From: Haloplanus sp. GDY1 | GTDB lineage: Archaea > Halobacteriota > Halobacteria > Halobacteriales > Haloferacaceae | Length of the DNA: 64,000 nucleotides | Assembly: GCF_023703775.1 (NCBI RefSeq) | Contig: NZ_CP098516.1 | Location: 1 to 64,000, forward strand | Reading direction: 5' to 3' | Shown: positions 51,755 through 61,252 of the stretch, in pieces | How the letters are laid out: the number at the start of each line of letters is the position of its first letter | How positions within the stretch are numbered: position 1 is the stretch's first letter | Translations under genes and position numbers: made by a program | The notes under the pieces: model-generated | Seen by the model: only the letters and a program-made list of their open reading frames with translations | Told to the model about the DNA's origin: nothing | Database searches by the model: none

Positions 51755-52723
51755 TCACGCCACCTCCCCAAAGGTCACTCCCAAGTGTCGCTCAACTGCC
51801 GCGAGGATCTCGGCTTCCACCGCTGCGACCGAGCGCCCGGAGATTCGGACTGTTCCCGCGCCATCGTGGCCTCCGCCGAGCCCCGCTCGTTCGGCCAGCG
51901 ATGGGAATAGGTCGTCACCCAGACTCAGCCGCTCAGCGAACGCGTCCGTGCAGCGCCCGACGACCCGGACGTGGTCGCCCTGGTCGGAGACGGCGAACGC
52001 ACAGTCGGCTTCTACGGTGAGGAGTGCTCGGGTTGCCGCGGATTCGTCACCGCCGACTCGTGTGACTGCGACAACCGTGTCCCCGGCCTTGTACCCGTCC
52101 GCGCGAAGCACACCCTTGAACCGTGCCATCCGCTTCCCGGGGGACTCCGGCACCGGAAACAGCGACGCGAGGCGCTGCTCCTCCCCGCGAAGGTGATCGA
52201 GGAGGTCCGTCAGGTACTCGACCTGTGGCGCCCCGGCGGTGGCGAGAAACCCAGTGTCGGATAGGAGGCCAGCGACGAGCGCGGTCGCCCCAGGGGCGGA
52301 GAGTTCCCAGTCGGCAGCCTCGATGATGCGGTAGACGAGTTCCGCCGTCGACTCGGCCGCCGTGTCGAGGACGGCAGCGGTCGCAGCCGATTCGAGGTCG
52401 CCATTGGTGTGATGGTCGATGAGGTACAGCTCCGATTCCCCACCGGTCGGATCGACTGGCGCGATTCGATCCAGCGAGGGTGAGTCGAGCACGACGACCC
52501 CGTCGTAGGACGACACGTCCGGATCCGTGACCGTCGGAATCGACTCGACGAGCGGCTTCGCGCTGGCCTTGATGCCGTCGGGCGTACAGACCGTTGTATC
52601 GGCAGCGAGCGCCTCGTCGAGTGCGATGGCGCTTCCGAGGCTGTCCCGGTCGGCGTGCCGGTGGGTGACGAGCAACACTGGATCGTGGCCCTGGAGTCGT
52701 TGAGCGAACCGAGCAGGGTTCAC
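51755..52723 (-). CDS. DHH-DHHA1 phosphoesterase
   Basis: This 322-residue protein is a DHH-family phosphoesterase. DHH motifs are VTHRHADRDSLGSAIAL, GVVVLDSP and LYLIDHHTNGD. The DHHA1 end is LAERAGLGGGHDGAGTVRIS. Small DHH-DHHA1 proteins act as nano-RNases or c-di-nucleotide hydrolases. It is a normal length for that class and stands alone, with the FtsZ-like gene upstream on the same strand across an 80-base gap. Confidence 0.88.
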   Translation of the reverse strand: MNPARFAQRLQGHDPVLLVTHRHADRDSLGSAIALDEALAADTTVCTPDGIKASAKPLVESIPTVTDPDVSSYDGVVVLDSPSLDRIAPVDPTGGESELYLIDHHTNGDLESAATAAVLDTAAESTAELVYRIIEAADWELSAPGATALVAGLLSDTGFLATAGAPQVEYLTDLLDHLRGEEQRLASLFPVPESPGKRMARFKGVLRADGYKAGDTVVAVTRVGGDESAATRALLTVEADCAFAVSDQGDHVRVVGRCTDAFAERLSLGDDLFPSLAERAGLGGGHDGAGTVRISGRSVAAVEAEILAAVERHLGVTFGEVA

Positions 52724-52808
52724 AGTAGCGGGGCTGAACGTGGGAGTGTTTTAACCGTTCTGCCGGTATGAGAACGAATCACAGACGGTTCTCAGTGCCA
52801 TTACCAGT

Positions 52809-53804
52809 TCATCCCGTCATCTGCAGCGCGGAAAGTACGACCGTGTCGCCCAACTCTTCCCTGATGCGTCCACCGAGTACGCCGTCCTGAACATGTAGAC
52901 TCCCGTCGAGCGCCTGTGGAAGGTTCTTCTGGAGTCGATCGAACTCCGAAAGCTGGAGTTTCCCCCCAGCGACCGCGTAGCCCATCCACCCCTCAACAGC
53001 CCCGTCCGTGTGCGCGAGCGGAACGAGCGACTCAGAGATCGTCTCTACATCGAGTTCTTGGCTGTCGAGGCGCGCCACCGACGGAACTGCGAGTCCACCG
53101 TTCCGCCACTGCTCCCAGACGTTGGCGTAGTCGATGCCGACTCGGCCTGGGACCGTGGGTAGCTCGACGACGTTCGTCACGAAGCGCTGGACGAGCCGGT
53201 CGGCGAGAACATCCGATTGCTCCTCCCCGGTACTGAGTGGCCCTTCACTGATCGTCGACTCATCCAGTAGAACGGTCGTGTTCGTCGCTTCGGTGAGTCG
53301 CCGGAGCGCTCCGCTCAGGAGGTTACCGTCGGTCGAGGCGAACACCATCGTCGGCGTCTCCTCCAGTAGGGACACAAGTCCTGCTGTGCCAGCCACAGCG
53401 TCCGCGTCCGTGAGGGACAAGGTGAGGAGACAGATATCCGCCGGGGCCAGCAAACCCTCGAGGTCTGTTGGAAGAGTGGCATCTTCGCCTGAAACTGCCA
53501 TTGCGGTGTCGGCAAGGTCGAACTGATTCGAACCTAGCTCGGAATCCACTTCGAACCCATCGCCCACACGGACAGTGGTGACGTGGTCGTCGAGGGGTGT
53601 TTGCGGTTCGAGGTCGAAGGAGCGGTCGGCGAGTCCATCGTCGATTCGCCCGCAGCCACGGTCCCCGCACCCGACATAAGAGAACCGTGGTGGGCCGAAG
53701 TTGGTCGTCTCCGCGTCCGGAACCTCCTCACTTTCCTCTGCCTCGGTATGTTTGAGTGCCGCCTCAACGATGCTATCCATAACGGTGCCTTCGACCTCAC
53801 ACAT
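52809..53804 (-). CDS. FtsZ/tubulin-like protein with degenerate GTP site
   Basis: This protein of about 331 residues resembles FtsZ. SYVGCGDRGCGRIDDG replaces the N-terminal GVGGAGGNAV loop. The tubulin signature is degraded (LTLSLTDADAVAGTAGLVSL for the usual GGGTGTG). The second domain is recognisable: RLVQRFVTNVVELPTVPGRV, then NVWEQWRNGGLAVPSVARLD, ending IREELGDTVVLSALQMTG. It probably does not hydrolyse GTP like FtsZ and may be a membrane- or scaffold-type relative. ATG 53804 was chosen; 53780 is an alternative. It lies 104 bases after the Argonaute stop, same strand. Confidence 0.7.
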   Translation of the reverse strand: MCEVEGTVMDSIVEAALKHTEAEESEEVPDAETTNFGPPRFSYVGCGDRGCGRIDDGLADRSFDLEPQTPLDDHVTTVRVGDGFEVDSELGSNQFDLADTAMAVSGEDATLPTDLEGLLAPADICLLTLSLTDADAVAGTAGLVSLLEETPTMVFASTDGNLLSGALRRLTEATNTTVLLDESTISEGPLSTGEEQSDVLADRLVQRFVTNVVELPTVPGRVGIDYANVWEQWRNGGLAVPSVARLDSQELDVETISESLVPLAHTDGAVEGWMGYAVAGGKLQLSEFDRLQKNLPQALDGSLHVQDGVLGGRIREELGDTVVLSALQMTG

Positions 53805-53907
53805 TTTGGCCTTGCCCAAAACGCCGAAGAACTCGGGAATTCGTTCAGCTTGTTCAACCGCTCGGAGGGAGTGACGAACAAGGCCCGTTCGAACGCTCCG
53901 TTCCCGC

Positions 53908-55347
53908 TCACATGTAGTAGTAATAATGAGTATCGAGATTGACGTCCGAAGCCTCCGGTTCGGCCAAGATACCGCCAACCTTCTGCGCAATTCCTAATGT
54001 GACCGGTAGGCGCTTACAGAAGTCGGAGCTGTTCCAATCCAGCTTCGTGAACGATAGAATCTCTTGGCAGAACCGACGGTAATCCTGCGAGAAGTACTCC
54101 TCATGTGGGTGGATCACAATCGGGTTCGGCGTACCCGGCCCGTTATAGACTGACTGCTCTGGGACGTATCCCTGTGTGTACAGGTAGCACTCACGTCGTC
54201 CCGGCGGGATAGCAAGCGTTCCGCGAAGTGCGGGATGGTCGCCCGTCCCAGGGAAGAGTCGGAAGGGATGTCTCTCGCGCACAGCGGCAAACTCCTTCTC
54301 GTCCACATCCGCTGCACCGTCGCTGAATCCCTGCGCCTCTTCGTCCAAGAAATTCGACGACTTGTGAAGCACGAATCGATCGGGATACACATCTCGATAC
54401 TGGCCATATTGTTCGAGGATGTCCTCGGCGAGTCGCTGCGCGTCCTCGCGGGAGAGGTGCGTTTCGCCGGGACGATCATCCCCGGAAATATCCTCGACTT
54501 CACCGCCTTCAATGACGAAGTTACGCCCGTTCTCGATGAATACTTGCGCAAGCGCGGCACGTGTTTCTCCGCCCTCACCACGTTCCCTGTAGAAAGAGAT
54601 TCCGGCGTAGCATGTCCTACTCCGGAGTTTGGCGAGCTTCCACGGTCGCCCCTCACGAGCTTTGTACAACATCCCGACCGCGAGGTTCCACGCTAGCTCT
54701 GACTCCTCCTGCACGTCTTCGCCTTCCTGATACAGAGTACGCGGGAGAAGGAGCTGGGTTGGGGTGCGGTTCTTCATCCCCGAGATCTTGATCTGGCTGT
54801 GGAAGTTCGTTGTCTCGGTTCTGATCCGCTGCGTGTCCGTACTCGGATCCGAGCAGCTATCGACAATACGCTGCGGGACGGGGACGAAGACAACGTCGGG
54901 TTTCGGCGTTTGCGAGCAGACGCGTTGGATATGGCTGTTGAAGAGTTTGAGCGTGAAGTTCACGCGGTCCTCCCTACTGGGCAACTCCTCAATCTGCTGC
55001 ATATCCTTCGGTCGGATTCGCCCCTTCCACTCATCGAGCGTCTGGTAATCGATCCCGATGCCCGTCTTCGAGTCGAATCCGGGGAAATTTTGCTTCCATC
55101 GCTTTCGGTTCTCGTTGCTCCGAATTCCCGACCGCATCCCTCGGAGAAGTTCTTCCATCCTGCTGATTGAGCGACTGCTCCCGACGATACCCACGTTGAC
55201 GACCTCGATATCCACCTTTTCCGAAATGGGACACGGGCCGTGTTCCAAGAGTCCGGCGCGCGGATCCTTGTTTTCCTCGCCGTCAGCAAAGACAAGCTTC
55301 GGTTCCGGGATGCGCGTTATTTCAAATCCAGTCATGGTTCTATTCAA
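53908..55347 (-). CDS. Short prokaryotic Argonaute (MID-PIWI)
   Basis: This protein of about 479 residues has the layout of short Argonautes. The start KLVFADGEENKDPRAGLLEHGP matches the GLRNYGPYE-type opening of AfAgo. A MID domain contains PDVVFVPVPQRIV and TPTQLLLPRTL. The PIWI domain contains AWNLAVGMLYKAREGRPWKL, RSRTCYAGISFYRERG and RFVLHKSSNFLDEEA. The end, KLDWNSSDFCKRLPVTLGIA to THYYYYM, matches Argonaute C termini. The first catalytic Asp is missing (GIS instead of GID), so PIWI is probably inactive. It overlaps the nuclease partner gene by eight bases. Confidence 0.85.
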   Translation of the reverse strand: MNRTMTGFEITRIPEPKLVFADGEENKDPRAGLLEHGPCPISEKVDIEVVNVGIVGSSRSISRMEELLRGMRSGIRSNENRKRWKQNFPGFDSKTGIGIDYQTLDEWKGRIRPKDMQQIEELPSREDRVNFTLKLFNSHIQRVCSQTPKPDVVFVPVPQRIVDSCSDPSTDTQRIRTETTNFHSQIKISGMKNRTPTQLLLPRTLYQEGEDVQEESELAWNLAVGMLYKAREGRPWKLAKLRSRTCYAGISFYRERGEGGETRAALAQVFIENGRNFVIEGGEVEDISGDDRPGETHLSREDAQRLAEDILEQYGQYRDVYPDRFVLHKSSNFLDEEAQGFSDGAADVDEKEFAAVRERHPFRLFPGTGDHPALRGTLAIPPGRRECYLYTQGYVPEQSVYNGPGTPNPIVIHPHEEYFSQDYRRFCQEILSFTKLDWNSSDFCKRLPVTLGIAQKVGGILAEPEASDVNLDTHYYYYM

Positions 55348-56788
55348 CCTGTTTGCCCTCCATCAGGGTGTCTCGCTCGTCCGCGTTTTTTGGCGGACGA
55401 TTTGAAAGTTCGAACGACAGTCCCTCTAGGCGCATTCGCTGCGATTGGCTTGATATGTTCAGATCCGCGAACTGCTCGCTCGACTGTGTTCCTTCTGGGA
55501 CACCGAAATGACTCCGCCACTGGCGAAATTGCGACCGCTTGTTGGTAATCCGCTCTCGGTTGTTCTTGTCCAAGTCGTTGTGTAGATCGTCGGCCTCGTC
55601 TCCCTCAATCACGACTTCACCGTGTCCGTGCCTGGTGAACAACCATCCCGTGGGCAAGAACGCGTAGAACTCGTCGCCATACTGCTTGACTCGGGGCTCC
55701 GCGTACCGATGTGCGACTGCACGCCCCATATCGAACAATGCTACGTACCCATCGACCTCCTCCTTTCGTCGATCGTCTGCCTCGTCTCCCTCGAGCGTCT
55801 GCTGCGTGATGCTGAAGCGGTCGCTCACCTCGAAGATCAATTTGTGAGTTCTATCGTGCCTGACGACACGGCACCGATCGTGCCGCTCCTCCCCACGGCA
55901 CAACATCTGGTAGTTCAACAGTGTGATCCCCCACCGCCGCTCATCATCGTTTGCTGCGGCCATCCACTCCGTGAACACGTGCCTTGACGCCTCGTCGGCT
56001 TTCACGTACTTCTGGAGGGAGTCCTGCATAGAATCGGGGTCGATCAGACTGTAAGCGTCGTTCCCGTCGAACCAGATTGGGAGGTGCCCGGGGTTATCCT
56101 CACGGACATCGTGGTGACTCTTCGCTACGCTCGGTATCTCCCAGAGGTGTTCGGGTGGGTCGGCGATCCGGACACCGTTCGGAATGATTTCGCCGGGCTG
56201 CTTGACGGGCTCGTTCTCCCGGACGTAGAACTCCCACTTCTTCTGTCGACGCTCTTTGGACTCACGGTCGTCAATCAGCTGGCCGAGGCGTTCGTAGCCC
56301 GCCTTCTTGATGGCAACCTTTTCCAAGAACGTCCAGAAGTCCTCGAAATCCAGCTGCTCTAACTGCTCCGCTTCATCCTCATTCAGACTGTGGTCGTCGC
56401 ACAAACGCTCATAATAGTCGCGTACCGCCCCCCTCTTCCGAATCCGGTCGTGGAAGATATCTTTCCACTTCTGTTGAGCAGCGTAGTCAGCGGCGTAGAC
56501 GTGGAACTCGAACTCGGTGTCACCACTGTAGAAGTCGATGAACTGTCTGGCGAGTTCGTTGATAAAAGACTCCTCTGTCCGTCCAAGCTTGGTGTGTTTC
56601 GTCTCGACGCGGAACACCTTCTCCTCGTTCTGTGCTGGCCGGTCGAGCACGATGTCCGATGTGCCAGCGTACTCGTCACCGATAGCGTGGTACTCGCCAG
56701 CTTCCAAGTACTCCTTCACCTGCTGGCGATAGGCCTCTCCGCTATGTTGACTGGACTCTTGTTCCCCTTCGAGATTCTCCCAAGACAC
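55340..56788 (-). CDS. Argonaute-associated nuclease (PD-(D/E)XK type)
   Basis: This 482-residue protein begins with a restriction-endonuclease-like domain: an Asp in EYAGTSDIVLDRPAQNEEKV and the ExK pair in FRVETKHTKLGRTEESFINE. A large second region has no named domain that I can see. The end, RMRLEGLSFELSNRPPKNAD, resembles the opening of APAZ-type segments. The gene precedes and overlaps the short Argonaute gene. In known two-gene systems an effector protein of this kind is activated when the Argonaute recognises invader nucleic acid; that is assumed here. Confidence 0.75.
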   Translation of the reverse strand: MSWENLEGEQESSQHSGEAYRQQVKEYLEAGEYHAIGDEYAGTSDIVLDRPAQNEEKVFRVETKHTKLGRTEESFINELARQFIDFYSGDTEFEFHVYAADYAAQQKWKDIFHDRIRKRGAVRDYYERLCDDHSLNEDEAEQLEQLDFEDFWTFLEKVAIKKAGYERLGQLIDDRESKERRQKKWEFYVRENEPVKQPGEIIPNGVRIADPPEHLWEIPSVAKSHHDVREDNPGHLPIWFDGNDAYSLIDPDSMQDSLQKYVKADEASRHVFTEWMAAANDDERRWGITLLNYQMLCRGEERHDRCRVVRHDRTHKLIFEVSDRFSITQQTLEGDEADDRRKEEVDGYVALFDMGRAVAHRYAEPRVKQYGDEFYAFLPTGWLFTRHGHGEVVIEGDEADDLHNDLDKNNRERITNKRSQFRQWRSHFGVPEGTQSSEQFADLNISSQSQRMRLEGLSFELSNRPPKNADERDTLMEGKQVE

Positions 56789-56882
56789 TACCTACCACTA
56801 CTCATGTCATCTATAAAAACGCTGGTCGCCGAGCCCCCCATAGAAACTATACGCAATACTACGAAACACACGGGAACACGAG

Positions 56883-57752
56883 ATGGCTGAAGAGCTAGAA
56901 CCGGACGAGGTGATTGCGCTGGTGTTCGAGGAATGCATATACGACGATATCCGCCCGAAGGCCTTCCACAAGATCCTTTACTTCGTTGACAAGGAGCTGG
57001 AGCGCGAACACCTCTCCGCCGACTTGCCCATCTTCTGGTACATGTACGGTGCAGTGGTTGCAACGTCCGACACCGCAGCTACCTTCGATAACGCAGATGA
57101 CGGCACCACGGTGGAGTGTTCGATCACCGCTTCTGATATCGACGCCTCCGAGAACGTCATTCGTCGCGGGCGGAGGGCGGTTAATCGGGCCCTCGACCGC
57201 TACTACGATGGCGGAATCGAAGGCCTGACCGACGAAATGTACGACGGGGCACCATACGAGGTGCAGCGGCACTACCGCCGCCTGGACGAGCAGCTGGAAG
57301 CTGCGGCAGACAAAGGGCAGATGACCCTTGACGGGGGGAAGAACGAAAAGCGGACTCGTGAAACACTGTACAACTTCATCGAGGCGTTTCCTGAAGACGA
57401 GTTCCCGGAATTCTCGGACGACCTGAGCATCTGGTATCGGTTGATGAGCGCCGACCTGGACTCCGAGGACTACGATCCGGATAGAGCTCAGGATTTGGCC
57501 GAGGACTTCTGGCGGCTGTTCTGCTTGGAATTGGCCTGCCGAGAGAACAACGGGTTGTCACGGGAGGACATCGCTCGGGAACTGAAGGGCGTCTCGAACG
57601 TGGAGAATGCCAAGCAACGCATTCGAGGCGAGTTCCTCAAAAAGGAGCGGAAGAAGGCGCGTGAAAATGCCCAAGATGATGAAACCGCTCTCAAGGCCGC
57701 AGAGGCGCTCGTAATTCCGCATCTGGACTTCACCGTGGCACGAAACGTATGA
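56883..57752 (+). CDS. SocA/DUF4065-like protein paired with a PIN protein
   Basis: This 289-residue acidic protein has an N-terminal region resembling Panacea/SocA-type proteins: RPKAFHKILYFVDKELEREH, then LPIFWYMYGAVVATSD. Those proteins are antitoxins or proteolytic adaptors. The C-terminal half is helical with no named domain. Its stop overlaps the next gene's start (ATGA). It diverges from the Argonaute operon by 94 bases, so the two operons may share a control region. Confidence 0.6.
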   Translation: MAEELEPDEVIALVFEECIYDDIRPKAFHKILYFVDKELEREHLSADLPIFWYMYGAVVATSDTAATFDNADDGTTVECSITASDIDASENVIRRGRRAVNRALDRYYDGGIEGLTDEMYDGAPYEVQRHYRRLDEQLEAAADKGQMTLDGGKNEKRTRETLYNFIEAFPEDEFPEFSDDLSIWYRLMSADLDSEDYDPDRAQDLAEDFWRLFCLELACRENNGLSREDIARELKGVSNVENAKQRIRGEFLKKERKKARENAQDDETALKAAEALVIPHLDFTVARNV

Positions 57753-58522
57753 CACGATACTTCCTCGACACCGGGCCGATGCTCGGTGTCACGTTCCTGC
57801 ACGACCTGTGGAGAGACGAATCGGAGCAATTGTTCGACACGGACAACACGTTATACACCTGCGACGCCGCCATCTACGAGTATTGCAACTACGATGGATC
57901 CAACGATCTGGACACCGCTGACATTGATTTGGAGTCCGAAGAGGGACGCTTCGGCCAGATCCTCTCGAAAGTTCGCCTCGCACAACGGAGCCTCGACATC
58001 AAGCTCCAGAGTTACGAAGACGACGAGTTAGATCTCGAGACGCTTACCGATGAGTTCATCGAGGAGACCGGGTTGGAGGACGAAATCAAACCGGAAGAGC
58101 TCATCGACAAGCGAATCAAACCCAACGTCAGTGAGTACCTCGTCAAGAAGATCGACGGGAGAGAAGTCACGAAAGAGGTCGCTCGAGAGGCGATGGATGA
58201 CCTGTGCGACGAAATTGAAACTGAGGCTCGGAACATGCAGGCAATGCTCGCCCGGCGGGTGAAGCGAGCCCCGGAAAGGGAAGACAATTGGGCGGACACG
58301 AAGAAGCGACTCCGCTTCGTCGACGATCGTATTGATAAAGTGATTCTGTGCGATGCCGCCAATATGCGTGAAATGGACCTGCTTAGTCGGGTGGTGACGA
58401 CAGACAGCAACCACATGTACTCCAACCGGGATCGAATAGACGCGATACTCGGATTGACCATCGTATTCATCAAGGATGAGTTCAGCGAGGCGAGGCTTCC
58501 TTCGTCGCCCGACACAGAGTAA
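57749..58522 (+). CDS. PIN-like nuclease, probable toxin
   Basis: This 257-residue protein starts with a PIN-type active-site strand, YFLDTGPMLGVTFLHDLW. It has TCDAAIYEYCNYDG further on and ends with VTTDSNHMYSNRDRIDAIL, giving the usual spread of conserved acids. A long helical insertion lies between these parts. With the overlapping upstream SocA-like gene it looks like a toxin-antitoxin or abortive-infection pair. It is larger than usual PIN toxins because of the insert. Confidence 0.7.
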   Translation: MTRYFLDTGPMLGVTFLHDLWRDESEQLFDTDNTLYTCDAAIYEYCNYDGSNDLDTADIDLESEEGRFGQILSKVRLAQRSLDIKLQSYEDDELDLETLTDEFIEETGLEDEIKPEELIDKRIKPNVSEYLVKKIDGREVTKEVAREAMDDLCDEIETEARNMQAMLARRVKRAPEREDNWADTKKRLRFVDDRIDKVILCDAANMREMDLLSRVVTTDSNHMYSNRDRIDAILGLTIVFIKDEFSEARLPSSPDTE

Positions 58523-58539
58523 GGCATAGAATTGTGTTC

Positions 58540-58745
58540 GCGCTTCATTCTGCGTGGAGTCCCCCTCGCCTAGTTCAAAATCCGAGCCCCCATAGTCCTC
58601 AGCATCCGCCTCAGAGAACGCTTCAACGGCGAACTGCACGAGTAGTGGGTAGAAGTACTGGTTCTTCTGGAACTCGTCCGGATCCGCCTTTCGAATCTTC
58701 AGCTTGGAGTTGAGATAGGACTCACAAAGCCGGCCTTCCCAAAGA
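58540..58745 (-). other. Coding-like remnant downstream of the DUF262 gene
   Basis: On the minus strand a start-less frame reads ESYLNSKLKIRKADPDEFQK, NQYFYPLLVQFAVEAFSEAD and ENEARTQF-like residues with haloarchaeal composition. It then runs antisense through the PIN gene. The upstream end is broken near 58715. It may be the tail of a gene deleted by rearrangement. No family is recognisable. Confidence 0.3.
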
Positions 58746-58747
58746 GG

Positions 58748-61189
58748 TCAAAGAGACCGGACGGACAGGCGTTTCTCGAACTCTTGATCCGTCTTCTCTC
58801 GAATTTCGTGACGTACCTCTTCTTGGTCAGATTCAATCCCGAACTCGTCCTCAAACGAATCGAATCCTAGCGTCGTCAGAATATCCAGCAGGAGCTCGAT
58901 TCGTCGATCCTGCAGCGTCTCATACGTCCAGAAGGAATTGAAATACGCCACTACATCGGCGTCCACATTCGAAACATCACCGCCATCGTGTTGCTCACGA
59001 AGTTTGTCGAGGAGTTCGCGGTCGACGTTGCCATATTCGGCCGTGAAATACCGATTGGGGTAGATACTCGCGAACCCGTCGATCTCAGAGTAGTACTGCG
59101 TCATCTTCTCGGCGAGTGGTCGGTTGCTCGCTCCGATATTGTCGGTATCACGGAGCAGGAGGAAGTTCCCGATATCGTCGATGAACCCCTGCGTGATGAA
59201 CTCTGAGATGTTGTCTTTGAGTCGCTCCTCCTCTTCGTCGAGATCAGAGCGCTGCACCAGCTCGATATAGCGCTCGATCTCTGACGCAATCTCGATATCC
59301 GGCTCCGAATTGAGTTTGAAAAACTCGCGAAGCCAAGTAGGGTCTTCTGGGTCGCTGACGGGAGTCTGCGGAAGGACGTGTTCGAGATGGATGTTCCCCA
59401 TATTCAAGTCTCGCTCGACGGCATGACTACCGTCGTCGAAGTGATCCTGGGCGATCTTCCCGAAGAGCAGTCGCGCCGTTCCAGTACTCCAAGACTGAGT
59501 CTGAACAATCGTATCGATGAACCGGTCACCGAAAAGCGTCGGCGTAGAGGAACGCATCTCGGTAATGAGGTAATCTCGAGAGGCCTCGTACACACTAGCT
59601 GGGGCGGCGTCGGCGGTTGGTGCGAGGTTGAACTCCTCAACAGCCTCAATGAAGACCTCGCTGAAAATATTCGGTCGTTCGGAAATGAGGAGGCGTCGAA
59701 GATTGAGTTTCTCGATGGTCTCTAATACGCGATAGAACTGTGCTGCATCCCGTTCCGATTCAGGATTGGTGTGATAATAAAGCGCCAGGACGAACGGACG
59801 CCACTGGTCCATCTGTTGGTTATTGAGGCGAACAAGAATTTCCCGACACTGCTCTCGGTGACTGGCCAGGTCTAGGTCCTCAGCGGCGAGCTCTGTGGTT
59901 GTGATATCTTGATAGTAGCCGACGAGGTCGTGCGCGTAGTCGAGGAAGGCCTTCGCTTCGTCAAGATTCCGGAGGCGCGGGACGACATCCGAATCGATGT
60001 TCCGCGTGTCGAAGGCGTTGGTCAGTTCGGCGCTCGCGTCACCGATCCTGTCGATGCCATCGTCAACGATACTCAGATAGATCGAGAGGTAGTCGTCGAT
60101 GGCATCACCATCGGTCGCAAACGCCACCACAATGTCTTCCCACTTGTCGACGTACTCGTCTTTCACGTCGGTATCGAAGAAGGCGTTCACGACTGCGGCC
60201 CTGATACGGTCGATCTTCGTCAGATCGACGCCACGGTCATTCAAAATCTCGAAGATCTGCATTCGGAAGTCCGATTCCGCTTCTCGAATCAGGTACTCCC
60301 CGACGTGGTAGGAGTTATAGACGTAATTGAGGATATTCACGAGCGCTCGCACGGTCTCGTCCGGCGTCTCGGCGTCTTCGACGACATCGCTAATCTTCCG
60401 GTCGTAGAACTCGTAGGCCTTCAACAGCCGCCGGTGTGAGCGGTATAGTTTGAAAAACGCTCCCGACGAGAGTGAGTCAGTATCTAAATCCGCGAGTTCA
60501 TCGTCCGTGGTGCCGAACCGGCCCAGACACTCCGAGACTTGCACTGCGTCGCTGTTGTTCCCGTGAATGCTGAAATCGGCTTCATTCTTGAGGTAATCCA
60601 CCTGGGCGGACGGCCCCATTATCAGGGCTTTGAAGAATTCAGCGTCGTGTTTGTTCAGGGTGAGCCGGGGTTCACGTTTCCCGAACGACTCCTCGACATA
60701 GAGGATATCGGTGATTCGCCCGATCCCGTAGTCCCGGAACTCTGCCAGAGTATCGTCCTCGATAGAATCTGTATCGATGTCCTCGAGGTGCTCCATAAGG
60801 ACGCGCAACAGCAGGTGTGTTGTCGTTAGCCGCTGTTGGCCGTCGATGACCTCGTATACCTGTTTGTCGTCGTTGACCGCGAAGTACATCGAGCTGAAGA
60901 ACACGTCAGATACCTCGCGTCGGTCAGCGACCAGGTCGGCATTAACGAACTGCTCGATATCCGACCAAAACTGTTCGTGGTGGATGTTCTTCCAGGAGTA
61001 CAGTCGCTGGTACTCCGGGACGTTGAACTTCTGATCGGTGAGAACCTCCCCCAGAGTCCGTTTCTCCATCTCGAAGTTCTCGGCCGTAATCGGACGAACT
61101 ACTTTGCTGTCACCGACATTTCGAGTATCGAGATCTCTGCCATCGTAGTCGATGTATTTATCATACAAATCGTCAGCCTCGTCCGACAT
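58748..61189 (-). CDS. DUF262-DUF1524 protein (GmrSD-like)
   Basis: This 813-residue protein has an N-terminal DUF262 domain: FNVPEYQRLYSWKNIHHEQF, FFSSMYFAVND and YEVIDGQQRLTTTHLLLRVL, the ParB-like nucleotide-binding/nicking fold. A long helical middle follows, and a DUF1524 HNH-type motif GNIHLEHVLPQTPVSDPEDP near residue 615. Such proteins include GmrSD type IV restriction enzymes that cut modified phage DNA. The key QR and HxxP residues are present. It is the largest protein in this defence-rich stretch. Confidence 0.87.
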   Translation of the reverse strand: MSDEADDLYDKYIDYDGRDLDTRNVGDSKVVRPITAENFEMEKRTLGEVLTDQKFNVPEYQRLYSWKNIHHEQFWSDIEQFVNADLVADRREVSDVFFSSMYFAVNDDKQVYEVIDGQQRLTTTHLLLRVLMEHLEDIDTDSIEDDTLAEFRDYGIGRITDILYVEESFGKREPRLTLNKHDAEFFKALIMGPSAQVDYLKNEADFSIHGNNSDAVQVSECLGRFGTTDDELADLDTDSLSSGAFFKLYRSHRRLLKAYEFYDRKISDVVEDAETPDETVRALVNILNYVYNSYHVGEYLIREAESDFRMQIFEILNDRGVDLTKIDRIRAAVVNAFFDTDVKDEYVDKWEDIVVAFATDGDAIDDYLSIYLSIVDDGIDRIGDASAELTNAFDTRNIDSDVVPRLRNLDEAKAFLDYAHDLVGYYQDITTTELAAEDLDLASHREQCREILVRLNNQQMDQWRPFVLALYYHTNPESERDAAQFYRVLETIEKLNLRRLLISERPNIFSEVFIEAVEEFNLAPTADAAPASVYEASRDYLITEMRSSTPTLFGDRFIDTIVQTQSWSTGTARLLFGKIAQDHFDDGSHAVERDLNMGNIHLEHVLPQTPVSDPEDPTWLREFFKLNSEPDIEIASEIERYIELVQRSDLDEEEERLKDNISEFITQGFIDDIGNFLLLRDTDNIGASNRPLAEKMTQYYSEIDGFASIYPNRYFTAEYGNVDRELLDKLREQHDGGDVSNVDADVVAYFNSFWTYETLQDRRIELLLDILTTLGFDSFEDEFGIESDQEEVRHEIREKTDQEFEKRLSVRSL

Positions 61190-61252
61190 TATTGACTGCT
61201 GTTTGTAGCCCTTCCATTTACCGTTGTGGGCGGCTTTTCGGGCTGAGCGAGG

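Noticed and set aside
58028..58639. Minus-strand frame overlapping the PIN gene
   Set aside because: Most of it is antisense to the PIN-like gene; only the part beyond 58540 looks coding and is listed as a remnant.
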